Shown: positions 17,338-24,256, counted from the first letter of the stretch. The stretch is 64,000 bases of DNA from Gandjariella thermophila (GCF_005405885.1 NZ_BJFL01000001.1:345312-409311), one strand, 5' to 3'. Numbers and translations are program-made. The notes: generated by a model from the sequence alone, not told the origin.

Positions 17338-17526
17338 ATGGAGCTCACATTCGCGGACCTGGAGGTCCAGAACGTTGAGCTGCTGCCGAACCGTGAGGCT
17401 CTCGGCGGCTGGGGCGGCTGGGGCGGATTCAGGTTCACCGACATCGACACCGTGGTCGCGTCGAACCGGGCGACCGCCCTGTTCGGTTCGGTGGCCACCG
17501 CCGTCCAGATCATCACCGTCCGCTAA
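17338..17526 (+). CDS. Precursor-like peptide P2, 62 residues
   Basis: ATG 17338 follows CGGAGGTTC. Leader motif LEVQNVELLPNREAL lies at residues 8-22. The candidate core is distinctive: a Gly/Trp repeat (GGWGGWGGF) directly after the motif, then a polar stretch and a hydrophobic Val/Ala/Ile tail ending TAVQIITVR. No cysteine. It is followed by a 17-bp hairpin and then P3, so P2-P3-M50 probably form one transcript. Function inferred only from context. Confidence 0.75.
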   Translation: MELTFADLEVQNVELLPNREALGGWGGWGGFRFTDIDTVVASNRATALFGSVATAVQIITVR

Positions 17527-17549
17527 CAAAAGCCATCACGGCAGTGCCC

Positions 17550-17591
17550 GTGGTCATCCGTGGGCGGCGGCCGTCGCCCACGGATGACCAC
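17550..17591 (+). terminator. Hairpin between P2 and P3
   Basis: Perfect 17-bp stem (17550-17566 with 17575-17591) and an 8-base loop, 24 bases after the P2 stop. Probably an attenuator or RNA stabiliser, letting P2 be made in excess over the genes behind it. Confidence 0.65.
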
Positions 17592-17622
17592 CACCCAATG
17601 ACATGGAAAGGATCCCGAAGTC

Positions 17623-17793
17623 ATGGTCGAAGACATGACGGTGCTCGAGCGGGAGCACGTGGAGTTTCTGCCGTCCCGCGAGGCGCTCGGCGGGCTGGTC
17701 AACGTCAACATTGTGGTGCCGGTCAACCTCGCCATCGCGGTGCTCGGTTCCGCCGCGCTGGCCTGCCAGAACGCCGTGGGAATCATTCGCTGA
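17623..17793 (+). CDS. Precursor-like peptide P3, 56 residues
   Basis: Starting at ATG 17623, with GGAAAGGATC upstream, puts the shared motif (LEREHVEFLPSREAL) at residues 8-22, as in the other five peptides, which supports this start over ATG 17635. The rest is short and hydrophobic (VNVNIVVPVNLAIAVLGSAALACQNAVGIIR), with one cysteine, the only one among the six. Shares a V-P-V-N pattern with P5. A hairpin begins 6 bases after the stop, then the first RRE-M50 gene. Confidence 0.72.
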   Translation: MVEDMTVLEREHVEFLPSREALGGLVNVNIVVPVNLAIAVLGSAALACQNAVGIIR

Positions 17794-17798
17794 AAAGC

Positions 17799-17839
17799 GG
17801 AGTCTCGTGGGGACGGCCGTTTCGTCCCCACGAGACTCC
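17799..17839 (+). terminator. Hairpin between P3 and the first RRE-M50 gene
   Basis: Perfect 17-bp stem (17799-17815 with 17823-17839), 7-base loop. The sequence TCTCGTGGGGA in its arm is shared with the hairpin after P5, so this element belongs to the duplicated module. It probably lowers protease expression relative to peptide. Confidence 0.7.
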
Positions 17840-17875
17840 CTGCTGTTCCGGCCGTCATCGAACGAGGAGATCGCC

Positions 17876-19204
17876 ATGACCAGCGGCATCCGACCGAAGC
17901 GCGACGAGGAAACCGTTATCGCCGGTTCCTGCGATTCGGAAAACCCCCGCCGGGTGGACGGCCTGCAGCTGCTGGGCGAATACCGGGGGGCGGCCTACGA
18001 GGAGCCGCGCTTCCTCGTCTACCGCCCTGACGGGCAGGCCGTGCTGCTCACCCCGCTGCTGTACCGGGTTCTCACCCACCTGGACGGCCGGCACAGCCTC
18101 GCGTCGGTCGCCGAGCGGGTCAGCGCGGACCACGACCGGGCGATCGGCCCGGACGGGGTCCGCTACCTCGTCGAGCAGAAGCTGGAACCGCTCGGCCTGG
18201 CCGTACTCGGCGCGCCGGTCGAGCAGGTGCCGACCGCCGACCCGTTGCTGTCGCTGTCCGCCCGCGGAGTCCTGTTCCCGGCCCGGATGGTCCGAACCAT
18301 CGCCCGGCTGTTCGCACCGCTGCACCTGCCGGCCGTGGTCGCCGCCACGCTGGGGACGTTGCTCGCCCTGGACCTGTGGATGTTCACCTCCGGCCAGGCG
18401 GACGCCGCGATCCGGACAACCGTCGGCGATCCGGCGGCCATGCTGGTCGGCGTCGGTCTGCTGCTGGTGTCCACCCTGTTCCACGAGTGCGGGCACGCGG
18501 CCGGCTGCCACTACGGCGGCGCCCGACCCGGCGCCATCGGCGTCGGGCTCTACGTGGTGTTCCCGGTGTTCTACACCAACGTCACCGACGCGTACCGGCT
18601 GAACCGCGCCGGCCGGCTGCGCACCGACCTCGGTGGGATCTACTTCAACGCCGTCTTCATCGTGGTGCTCGGCTGCGCCTACCTGACCAGCGGCTACGCG
18701 CCGCTGCTCGCCGCGGCCGTGCTCGTGCACGGCCAGATCATCCAGCAGCTCATGCCGACGCTGCGCATGGACGGCTACTACATCGTCGCCGACCTGGTCG
18801 GCGTGCCGAACCTGTTCGGCCTCATCGGTCCCATCGTGGCCGGCCTGGCCCGGCGAGGCCGCCGAGGCGGGCGGCACGCGTGGCGCGCGGAGATCAACCT
18901 TCGACCGTTCGCGCGGCGGGTGGTCATCGCCTGGGTGCTGCTGGTGATCCCGTTTCTCGCCGGCGGTCTCGCCGTCATGCTCCTCCGCGCCCCCACCTAC
19001 ATCGGCATCGCCTGGCGGTCCACCGCCGAGCGGTGGACCGCCGTCGAGCAGGCGTTCACCCATGGCCAGGTCGCCACGATTTTGATCGACACGTTCGCCA
19101 CGCTCATGCTGTGGCTGCCGTGGGTGGGCCTCGGCTTCCTGCTGGCCCGGGTGCTGCAGCGAGCGGTGCGGGCGGGCATCCGCGCCGTCAACCGTCGCCG
19201 CTGA
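17876..19204 (+). CDS. RRE/PqqD-like domain fused to M50 membrane metalloprotease, copy 1
   Basis: 442 residues. Residues about 28-115 form a PqqD-like winged-helix domain (LLGEYRGAAYEEPRFLVYRPDGQ..LLTPLLYRVLTHLDGRHSL..), a type used as RiPP recognition element. The membrane part follows: a helix LPAVVAATLGTLLALDLWMF, then the zinc site HECGH at residues 203-207 within STLFHECGHAAGCHYGG, a middle YTNVTDAYRLNRAGRLRTDL, the second M50 motif RMDGYYIVADLVGVPNL, and two more hydrophobic segments. Predicted site: plasma membrane, cleaving or exporting the neighbouring peptides. GAGGAGA precedes ATG 17876. Closest relative is copy 2 at 20035. Confidence 0.85.
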   Translation: MTSGIRPKRDEETVIAGSCDSENPRRVDGLQLLGEYRGAAYEEPRFLVYRPDGQAVLLTPLLYRVLTHLDGRHSLASVAERVSADHDRAIGPDGVRYLVEQKLEPLGLAVLGAPVEQVPTADPLLSLSARGVLFPARMVRTIARLFAPLHLPAVVAATLGTLLALDLWMFTSGQADAAIRTTVGDPAAMLVGVGLLLVSTLFHECGHAAGCHYGGARPGAIGVGLYVVFPVFYTNVTDAYRLNRAGRLRTDLGGIYFNAVFIVVLGCAYLTSGYAPLLAAAVLVHGQIIQQLMPTLRMDGYYIVADLVGVPNLFGLIGPIVAGLARRGRRGGRHAWRAEINLRPFARRVVIAWVLLVIPFLAGGLAVMLLRAPTYIGIAWRSTAERWTAVEQAFTHGQVATILIDTFATLMLWLPWVGLGFLLARVLQRAVRAGIRAVNRRR

Positions 19205-19416
19205 CGTCCCGGTCATCCGCGACGCGGCCGCGTCGCACGTTCCCGGCCAGCCGTCTCCGAGGCCGAGGCCGCCGGTCGGGTGGCCACCGGACCGGCGAAA
19301 TCGCCATGGGTGGCGCTCGATCCATCAACAGCCCCGCGACCTGCCGCGTTCCGGTCGCTACGCACCCGAACGGTGACGCCGCGACCAGCCGAAAGGGAGC
19401 CGAACGTACGCGCCCC

Positions 19417-19449
19417 GTGACGCGCCTGTCACGAGGGCACTGATGTATT
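19417..19449 (+). promoter_or_regulatory. SARP-type operator/promoter of P4
   Basis: GTGACG at 19417-19422 and GTCACG at 19428-19433 (11-bp period), 10 bases, then TGTATT at 19444-19449. The layout is the same as in front of P1; the peptide start is 57 bases past the -10. Confidence 0.58.
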
Positions 19450-19505
19450 TCCGCGGTCCGGATCACCGGGCACCCCGCAACAAACGGAAACAACGGGAGG
19501 TTCCC

Positions 19506-19730
19506 ATGGATCGCACGTTCTCCGTGCTGGAGGCGCAGGAGATTGAGCTGCTCCCGCACCGGGTGGCGCTGGCGACGATCAGCGGCAGCGGCAGCAGCAA
19601 CACCGTCACCCAGGACGTCAGCCCGACCATCAGCCCGATGCAGAGCATCACCACCGGCGGTAGCGACACCGGCGCCAGCGCCGAGCACGTCACCGCCGTG
19701 CAGATGGTCACCCTCAACGTCCACCTCTGA
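19506..19730 (+). CDS. Precursor-like peptide P4, 74 residues, paralogue of P1
   Basis: ATG 19506 with GGGAGG 6 bases upstream. LEAQEIELLPHRVAL at residues 8-22. The core aligns with P1 along its whole length (ATISGSGSSNTVTQ..., ...GGSDTGASAEHVTAVQM) but differs at its centre and end, which fits diversification of a core after duplication. Ser/Thr-rich, no cysteine. A 7-bp hairpin (19731-19747) follows the stop at once and precedes P5. Confidence 0.75.
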   Translation: MDRTFSVLEAQEIELLPHRVALATISGSGSSNTVTQDVSPTISPMQSITTGGSDTGASAEHVTAVQMVTLNVHL

Positions 19731-19762
19731 TCCGGCCGTCGGCCGGAGAAAGGAGTCGTGTG

Positions 19763-19948
19763 ATGGTCGACCACCTGACGGCGCTCGCGAACGAGCACGG
19801 CGAAGCACTTCCTGCCCGGGAAGCCCCAGGCATCTCCATCCCGGTCAACGTGCACGTGGACACGATCCTCGCCTTGCCGATCCAGTTCGTGCTTGCCCTG
19901 CTGGACGGCGTCGTCAACGCCGTCCAAGGCACGACTATGCACATGTGA
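19763..19948 (+). CDS. Precursor-like peptide P5, 61 residues
   Basis: AAGGAG sits 7 bases before ATG 19763, and this start puts the shared motif at residues 8-22, here the most divergent version (LANEHGEALPAREAP). The rest is hydrophobic (ISIPVNVHVDTILALPIQFVLALLDGVVNAVQ) and could form a single membrane-binding helix. Corresponds to P3 by position and by its V-N-V pattern. A GTG at 19760 is an alternative start. Confidence 0.68.
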   Translation: MVDHLTALANEHGEALPAREAPGISIPVNVHVDTILALPIQFVLALLDGVVNAVQGTTMHM

Positions 19949-19953
19949 TCAAC

Positions 19954-19997
19954 CGGGGTCTCGTGGGGAGGCGGCGCTCTCTCCCCACGAGACCCCG
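19954..19997 (+). terminator. Hairpin between P5 and the second RRE-M50 gene
   Basis: 17-bp stem (19954-19970 with 19981-19997), 10-base loop, starting 6 bases after the P5 stop. Shares its arm sequence with the hairpin at 17799, and occupies the same place between peptide and protease. Confidence 0.7.
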
Positions 19998-20034
19998 CTC
20001 CCCTGTACGCCCCCTTTTCGCAAGGAGATCCCCC

Positions 20035-21366
20035 ATGGCAGCCGGCGTCCCGTCACCGAAGCACGCGGCAATCCCCCTCGATCGTTCCGGCAGCGACGTA
20101 CCCCGGCTTGTCGACGGGGTGCAACTCCTCGGCGAGTACCAGGGCTCCGCCTACCGGGAGCCACGCTTCCTCGCGTACCGACCCGACGAACAGGCCGTGC
20201 TGCTCACCCCGCTGCTGTACGACCTGCTCTCCCGGATCGACGGTCGGCGCGACCTCACCGAAATCGCCGAGCTGGTCAGCGCCCGGCACGGCGAGCCGGT
20301 CACCGCCGACGGCGTGCGCTATCTCATCGAGGAGAAGCTGGAACCGCTCGGGCTGGCCGCGCTGCACGCGACGATCGACAAGGTGCCGGTCGCCGATCCG
20401 CTGCTGTCCCTGGCCGCCCGGGGCGTGCTGCTGCCGGCGCGGCTCGTCCGGGTGATCGCGCGGATCTTCGCCCCGCTGCACCTCCCACCGATCGTGATCG
20501 CCGTGCTCGCGGCGCTGCTGACCCTGGACTGCTGGATGTTCACCTCGGGGCATGCCGACGGCGCGATCCGGCAGACCGTGGCCGACCCGGGGTACATGCT
20601 GCTGACCATCGGGCTCATGCTGGTCGGAACTCTCTTCCACGAGTGGGGGCACGCCTCGGGTTGCCACTACGGCGGTGCGCGGCCCGGCGCCATCGGCTTC
20701 GGGATCTACGTCGTGTATCCGTGCTTCTACACCAACGTCACGGACGCGTACCGGCTGAACCGCGCCGGCCGGCTGCGCACCGACCTCGGCGGGATCTACT
20801 TCAACGCCGTCTTCATCGTCGGCCTCGGCTGCGGCTACCTCGCCAGCGGCTACGCGCCGCTGCTCGCGGGGGCCATCCTCGTGCACGGCCAGATCATCCA
20901 GCAGCTCATGCCCACGCTGCGCATGGACGGCTACTACATCGTCGCCGACCTGGTCGGCGTGCCGAACCTGTTCGCCCTCATCGGCCCCATCGTGCAGGGT
21001 CTCCTGCCGCGCGGCCGGCGGACCCATCCCCGGCCCCAGGTCAACCTCCGGCCGTTCGCGCGGCGGGTGGTCACCGCCTGGGTGCTGCTGGTGATCCCCT
21101 TCCTCGCCGGCGGCCTCACCCTCATGGTGCTGCGCGCGCCCACCTACATCGGCATCGCCTGGCAGGCCACCGCCACGCGATGGGCCGTCATCGAGCAGGC
21201 GTTCACCCACGGCCACATCGCCACCGTCCTGCTCTACACCTTCGCCACGACCATGCTGTGGCTGCCCTGGATCGGCCTCGGCCTCCTCCTCGCCCGCATC
21301 CTCAAGCGGGCCACCAGGGCCGTCACCCGGCGTCGCGGTCAGGTCACCGAGCCGGCGACCGCCTGA
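20035..21366 (+). CDS. RRE/PqqD-like domain fused to M50 membrane metalloprotease, copy 2
   Basis: 443 residues, the same layout as copy 1: N-terminal PqqD-like domain (LLGEYQGSAYREPRFLAYRPDEQ..LLTPLLYDLLSRIDGRRDL), hydrophobic helix, zinc site HEWGH at residues 202-206, YTNVTDAYRLNRAGRLRTDLGGIYFNAVFIV region, RMDGYYIVADLVGVPNL, and a C-terminal membrane hairpin. Near-identical to copy 1 through the catalytic core, with differences in the N-terminal 20 residues and in the loop after GPIV. AAGGAG precedes ATG 20035. Likely the processing or exporting partner of P4 and P5. Confidence 0.85.
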   Translation: MAAGVPSPKHAAIPLDRSGSDVPRLVDGVQLLGEYQGSAYREPRFLAYRPDEQAVLLTPLLYDLLSRIDGRRDLTEIAELVSARHGEPVTADGVRYLIEEKLEPLGLAALHATIDKVPVADPLLSLAARGVLLPARLVRVIARIFAPLHLPPIVIAVLAALLTLDCWMFTSGHADGAIRQTVADPGYMLLTIGLMLVGTLFHEWGHASGCHYGGARPGAIGFGIYVVYPCFYTNVTDAYRLNRAGRLRTDLGGIYFNAVFIVGLGCGYLASGYAPLLAGAILVHGQIIQQLMPTLRMDGYYIVADLVGVPNLFALIGPIVQGLLPRGRRTHPRPQVNLRPFARRVVTAWVLLVIPFLAGGLTLMVLRAPTYIGIAWQATATRWAVIEQAFTHGHIATVLLYTFATTMLWLPWIGLGLLLARILKRATRAVTRRRGQVTEPATA

Positions 21367-21438
21367 CGGCCGCCCGCGCCAGCTCCCCGCCCCACCGGTG
21401 CGCCGTGATCATCTGGACGCGACCGTAAGGAGCGCACC

Positions 21439-22119
21439 GTGCCCACCTCCAGCACGCCCCGGCCCTTCCCGACGCGTATCCGCCGGCGTGGCAGCGCCGG
21501 ACCGTCCCGTCCCCGGTGGATGTACCGGGCCGCCGCGATCCTCGCCATTCCCGCCGCCGTCCTGGTCGGTTTCGCCCCGCCCGCCCTGGCCGACGAGCCC
21601 AGCAACATCGTGGTGGCGGTCAACGCCACCGTCGCCGGGCAGTCGATGAGCCGGTTCGGCTGGGACATCGAGTCCGTCACCGGGGCGGAGGCCGTGGCAC
21701 GCAACGCCGCCGTCGCGATCTCCGTCGGCCGCGGCGCCAGGACCATCGCGATGGCCTGGCAGATCCTGCTGGCCAGCGACATCCGCGACCGGGTGGCTCC
21801 GGAAGAGGTTGCCCGGACCGACAGCCGCAACTGCGTGTCCTGCGACACGACCGCGATCGCCTACCAGTTCACCGTGGCCAGCAACGGCCCGGTCCAGCTC
21901 GCCCCGCGCAGCCGTGCCCGGCTGGCCCAGCTGCGGGACCGGGCGGCCGCGCTGAGCAGGTCGACCGAGCCGACCCCGGTGATCATCGCGCGGGCCGACG
22001 CGATCGCCCGGGAGCTGAGCGACGTGCTGTCGCCGGGCGTCGAGTGGCCACGCAGCGCCGCCCGGAGCGGCGGGTCGGCGCCGGGCGTGGTGGTGCGCCG
22101 GGTGGTGGACCACCGCTGA
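21439..22119 (+). CDS. Secreted protein with C-x-x-C motif, unknown family
   Basis: 226 residues. A basic N-terminus and hydrophobic stretch (MYRAAAILAIPAAVLVGFAPPALA) form a Sec signal with cleavage after ALA-DE. The mature part opens NIVVAVNATVAGQ and contains what looks like an internal repeat: SVGRGARTIAMAWQILLAS aligns with NCVSCDTTAIAYQFTVAS, the cysteine pair remaining only in the second. The tail is charged and low in structure. AAGGAG precedes GTG 21439. It sits 72 bases behind RRE-M50 copy 2, so it may act with the peptide system outside the cell. I cannot name the family. Confidence 0.7.
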   Translation: MPTSSTPRPFPTRIRRRGSAGPSRPRWMYRAAAILAIPAAVLVGFAPPALADEPSNIVVAVNATVAGQSMSRFGWDIESVTGAEAVARNAAVAISVGRGARTIAMAWQILLASDIRDRVAPEEVARTDSRNCVSCDTTAIAYQFTVASNGPVQLAPRSRARLAQLRDRAAALSRSTEPTPVIIARADAIARELSDVLSPGVEWPRSAARSGGSAPGVVVRRVVDHR

Positions 22120-22148
22120 CAGCCTGTTCGGGAACCGGAGGACCTGTC

Positions 22149-22412
22149 TTGACGAGCCTCGGAACGCGCCCGAGGCGAAGCCCCCACGAGGTGCCCTCCA
22201 CCGCCGACCCCGGCGACGCGATCGCGGCGCGCGTTCGCAGAACAGGCACTGAGCCTGCCGGGAACGCCGGCGTGCCCATCGAAGGGCACGCCGGCGATTC
22301 CGGCGACCGAACCGGCACCGGTTATCTACCCGGCTCACGCAGCTATGTGCGGATTGACGGCAGCGTGATGGCTCAGTTGGAAGTCTTCGGTCCGACCAGG
22401 CGCAAGCCATGA
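22149..22412 (+). CDS. Short ORF of 87 residues with TTG start
   Basis: GGAGG at 22137-22141 sits 7 bases before TTG 22149, and the stop overlaps ATG 22409 by four bases. The peptide is hydrophilic with PGDAIAARVR near residue 22, shared in protein and DNA with the short ORF at 1880-2041, and a tyrosine-rich C-terminal half (TGYLPGSRSYVRIDG). No signal peptide or membrane segment. Unknown function; the ribosome site and the shared motif argue that it is real. Confidence 0.5.
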   Translation: MTSLGTRPRRSPHEVPSTADPGDAIAARVRRTGTEPAGNAGVPIEGHAGDSGDRTGTGYLPGSRSYVRIDGSVMAQLEVFGPTRRKP

Positions 22413-22432
22413 GGACGGGGAAAGGAAAGATC

Positions 22433-22708
22433 ATGAATCTGAAGCGTACGGTGAAGCGGACCGGCCTTGTCGTGTTGGCGGCCACCGCGCTGCCGGTGCT
22501 GGGTGCGACGGTCGCCGAGGCGTCGCCAGCGGTTCCGAACCTGGTTCCTGCCGTGACACTGCCGACCGCCCCGGCACCCGCGTTCTCGGTTAAGCTTCCC
22601 GCGGCGCCCGCGCTGGGCGTTCCCGCTCTTTCTCTGAAGTTTCGCGCACCGGCCGCCTCGCCGGCCGCGGGCGCACCGGCGTGTTTCGCCGGCTTCTGCC
22701 TCGGCTGA
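22433..22708 (+). CDS. Small secreted Pro/Ala-rich protein
   Basis: 91 residues from ATG 22433 (GGAAAG upstream). The N-terminus is a Sec signal (KRTVKRTGLVVLAATALPVLGATVAEA). The mature part is a low-complexity Pro-Ala-Val-Leu chain with repeated L-P-x-A-P-A units and ends ACFAGFCLG, two cysteines four apart that could form a small disulfide loop. No known domain. The upstream in-frame ATG 22409 is a weaker alternative start. It closes the transcript of the second peptide module and may be a surface or secreted partner. Confidence 0.65.
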   Translation: MNLKRTVKRTGLVVLAATALPVLGATVAEASPAVPNLVPAVTLPTAPAPAFSVKLPAAPALGVPALSLKFRAPAASPAAGAPACFAGFCLG

Positions 22709-23054
22709 CCATCCGGAATGGTCGGCGTCCCTGAGCGCCGACGTTTCGTGCGCACCGAATGAGTAGTTCTTCTGTGCGCGGGGATACGCCAGCCCCGCTG
22801 GTAACGATGCCCTGAAGCAGTGGCGCGGCCCCTACCGGTCAGCATCACGGAACCGACGTGGCGAACCGCGTCCGACACATGTGCCGCCTTCTTCGCCCGG
22901 GAAGTGCTTCCCTTTTTCCTGCCGCCGGCGGGCCTCTGCCGGGTCCCTTTGCGGCTGGAGGGAAGCACTTCCCTTTTTTTCGGTGCGGCCGCTCGGCATG
23001 GTATGACGTCGGTATGGCGCCCGACCGAACGGCTGCGGAGTCCGGCGCAGCGGC
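22709..23054. other. Convergent intergenic region with terminators
   Basis: Between the secreted protein and the minus-strand macro-domain gene. It contains a 7-bp hairpin (GTCGGCG..CGCCGAC, about 22722-22744) shortly after the upstream stop, then the terminator pair described at 22899-22980. No gene is seen. Confidence 0.5.
22899..22980. terminator. Paired GGGAAG..CTTCCC elements with T-tracts
   Basis: GGGAAGTGCTTCCC (22899-22912) and GGGAAGCACTTCCC (22960-22973) are perfect reverse complements, and each is itself a 6-bp hairpin followed by a run of T (5 and 7). They can fold singly or as one 14-bp stem. Placement between convergent units fits transcription termination. Confidence 0.55.
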
Positions 23055-23585
23055 TCAGCGTTCCGGCCGGTCCACGCCAGCCGCGCGTGCCGCCTCGTGG
23101 AAGGCGCGGTAGGCGGGCTCGTCGTAGAGCACGAACCGGATCTCCCGCACCTCGGTCGGGCAGTCCCGCACGGTGGTCACCGCGATTCGCGCGGCATCGG
23201 CCATCGGCCACCGGTAGACGCCGGTGGAAATCGCCGGGAAGGCCACGGTCTTGGCGCCCAGTTCGTCCGCCACCCGCAGGGACTCACGGAAGCAGGAGGC
23301 CAGTTGGTGTGACCGGTCCCGCGTCTTCGCGTACACCGGGCCGACGGTGTGGATGACCCAGCGTGCCGGCAGGTCACCGGCGGTGGTGGCCACCGCCTGG
23401 CCGGTGGGCAGTCCGGAGCCGTAGCGGGAGGCGCGCAGCTCACGGCATTCCCGCAGGATCGCGGGGCCGCCGCGGTGGTGGATGGCACCGTCCACGCCAC
23501 CGCCGCCCATCAGCGAGGAGTTCGCCGCGTTCACCACGGCGTCCACGTGTTGCGCCGTGATGTCTCCCTGCACAATGGTGATCAT
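23055..23585 (-). CDS. Macro-domain protein (O-acetyl-ADP-ribose deacetylase type)
   Basis: 176 residues forming a stand-alone macro domain: ITIVQGDITAQHVDAVVNAANSSL, GGGGVDGAIHHRGGPAI (ADP-ribose loop with the catalytic-region Asn and Asp), the second loop FPAISTGVYRWP and a C-terminal RFVLYDEPAYRAF. Family members remove O-acetyl-ADP-ribose or mono-ADP-ribose. Start ATG 23585. It is on the opposite strand inside the peptide cluster and may be an unrelated insertion. Confidence 0.9.
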   Translation of the reverse strand: MITIVQGDITAQHVDAVVNAANSSLMGGGGVDGAIHHRGGPAILRECRELRASRYGSGLPTGQAVATTAGDLPARWVIHTVGPVYAKTRDRSHQLASCFRESLRVADELGAKTVAFPAISTGVYRWPMADAARIAVTTVRDCPTEVREIRFVLYDEPAYRAFHEAARAAGVDRPER

Positions 23586-23902
23586 CGCGCTCCCCTCGAC
23601 GCTCGGCGCGACCTCGCGGGCGCGGCGCCATCCGAATACCGGAAAAGATCCAAGCCCATCCGCGTCGCCGTCAACACCACCCCCGATCGGGTACTCCGAG
23701 CTCCTTCCGCCGAATCGTCGTGGCGCGGTCGGGGCAATATCAGACCACCCGGCTGATACCACTTCAGGAAACCCTACACGGTGATTCGATCTTCGCGCCC
23801 GCGACCTGCTCTGTACGGCGACGGTGACGATATGCCTCTTCCGGGGCGCCCCAATCGTGCGCCTGGCACCGATCGAGTGGTCCACAGTGACGTACAGCTA
23901 AG

Positions 23903-23937
23903 GAGACGAACGGGTGACGCGAGACCTGGTCGGATAG
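23903..23937 (+). promoter_or_regulatory. SARP-type operator/promoter of P6
   Basis: GAGACG at 23903-23908 and GTGACG at 23914-23919 (11-bp period, one mismatch), then 10-12 bases to TCGGAT / GGATAG (23930-23937). A further GTGACG lies at 23887. Weaker than the P1, P2 and P4 sites. Confidence 0.45.
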
Positions 23938-23941
23938 CGCA

Positions 23942-23964
23942 CGTTCGAGCAAAACGCTCGAACG
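23942..23964 (+). other. Leader hairpin CGTTCGAGC-AAAAC-GCTCGAACG
   Basis: Perfect 9-bp stem with an AAAAC loop, 43 bases before the P6 start codon. Depending on the transcription start it is either a 5' stem-loop of the mRNA or a dyad operator. Confidence 0.5.
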
Positions 23965-24006
23965 AAACCAGATTCCCAACAGTTCCGAATCATGGAGGTT
24001 CGTACC

Positions 24007-24195
24007 ATGGACGTCACTTTCGCTGACCTGCACGCCATGGAGATCGAGCTGCTGCCGAGCCGTGAGGCCCTGGTGGGCTTTATCAACATCCCGATCGGTG
24101 TTCAGGTGAACGTTTCGCCGGCCATCGCGGTTGGCGTGCTGGCCGCCGGGACGACCGCGGCTACCAACAACGTTCAGGCTCTGGTGCAGAACTGA
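24007..24195 (+). CDS. Precursor-like peptide P6, 62 residues
   Basis: GGAGG at 23994-23998 sits 8 bases before ATG 24007; this start places the shared motif LHAMEIELLPSREAL at residues 8-22. The remainder is hydrophobic with alternating Val/Ile/Ala (FINIPIGVQVNVSPAIAVGVLAAG) and a polar N/Q-rich end. No cysteine. It is followed by a hairpin and the third RRE-M50 gene, a single-peptide module. Confidence 0.75.
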   Translation: MDVTFADLHAMEIELLPSREALVGFINIPIGVQVNVSPAIAVGVLAAGTTAATNNVQALVQN

Positions 24196-24225
24196 CGTAA
24201 TCGCCAAGGGAACTCCCGTATCCTC

Positions 24226-24256
24226 GCCTGCGGACGGCGCCTCGCCGTCCGCAGGC
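24226..24256 (+). terminator. Hairpin between P6 and the third RRE-M50 gene
   Basis: 13-bp perfect stem (24226-24238 with 24244-24256), extendable by one base pair, with a 5-base loop; 30 bases after the P6 stop. Same position in the module as the other peptide-protease hairpins, but unrelated in sequence. Confidence 0.65.

Larger units (their letters stand above)
19272..19730 (+). repeat. Direct repeat copy B (promoter, leader and peptide P4)
   Basis: Second copy of the segment at 16518-16977, about 2.75 kb downstream and in the same orientation. Divergence is spread through the unit, including the SARP-like repeat (GTCACG instead of GTGACG), so the duplication is not very recent. Confidence 0.75.
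23586..24006. other. Divergent intergenic region upstream of P6
   Basis: This 420-base gap between the macro-domain gene and P6 is AT-richer toward P6. It contains the SARP-type repeat (23903-23937) and a 9-bp hairpin (23942-23964) in the presumed 5' leader. No supported gene in it. Confidence 0.5.

Noticed and set aside
22899..22973. Twin 14-base elements considered as a minimal CRISPR or transposon end
   Set aside because: They are inverted, only two, with T-tracts typical of terminators; no spacer array, transposase or target duplication is present.
16753..24195. The peptides as classical lanthipeptide or thiopeptide precursors
   Set aside because: Five of six lack cysteine, the sixth has one, and no cyclase, YcaO or LanM gene is adjacent.
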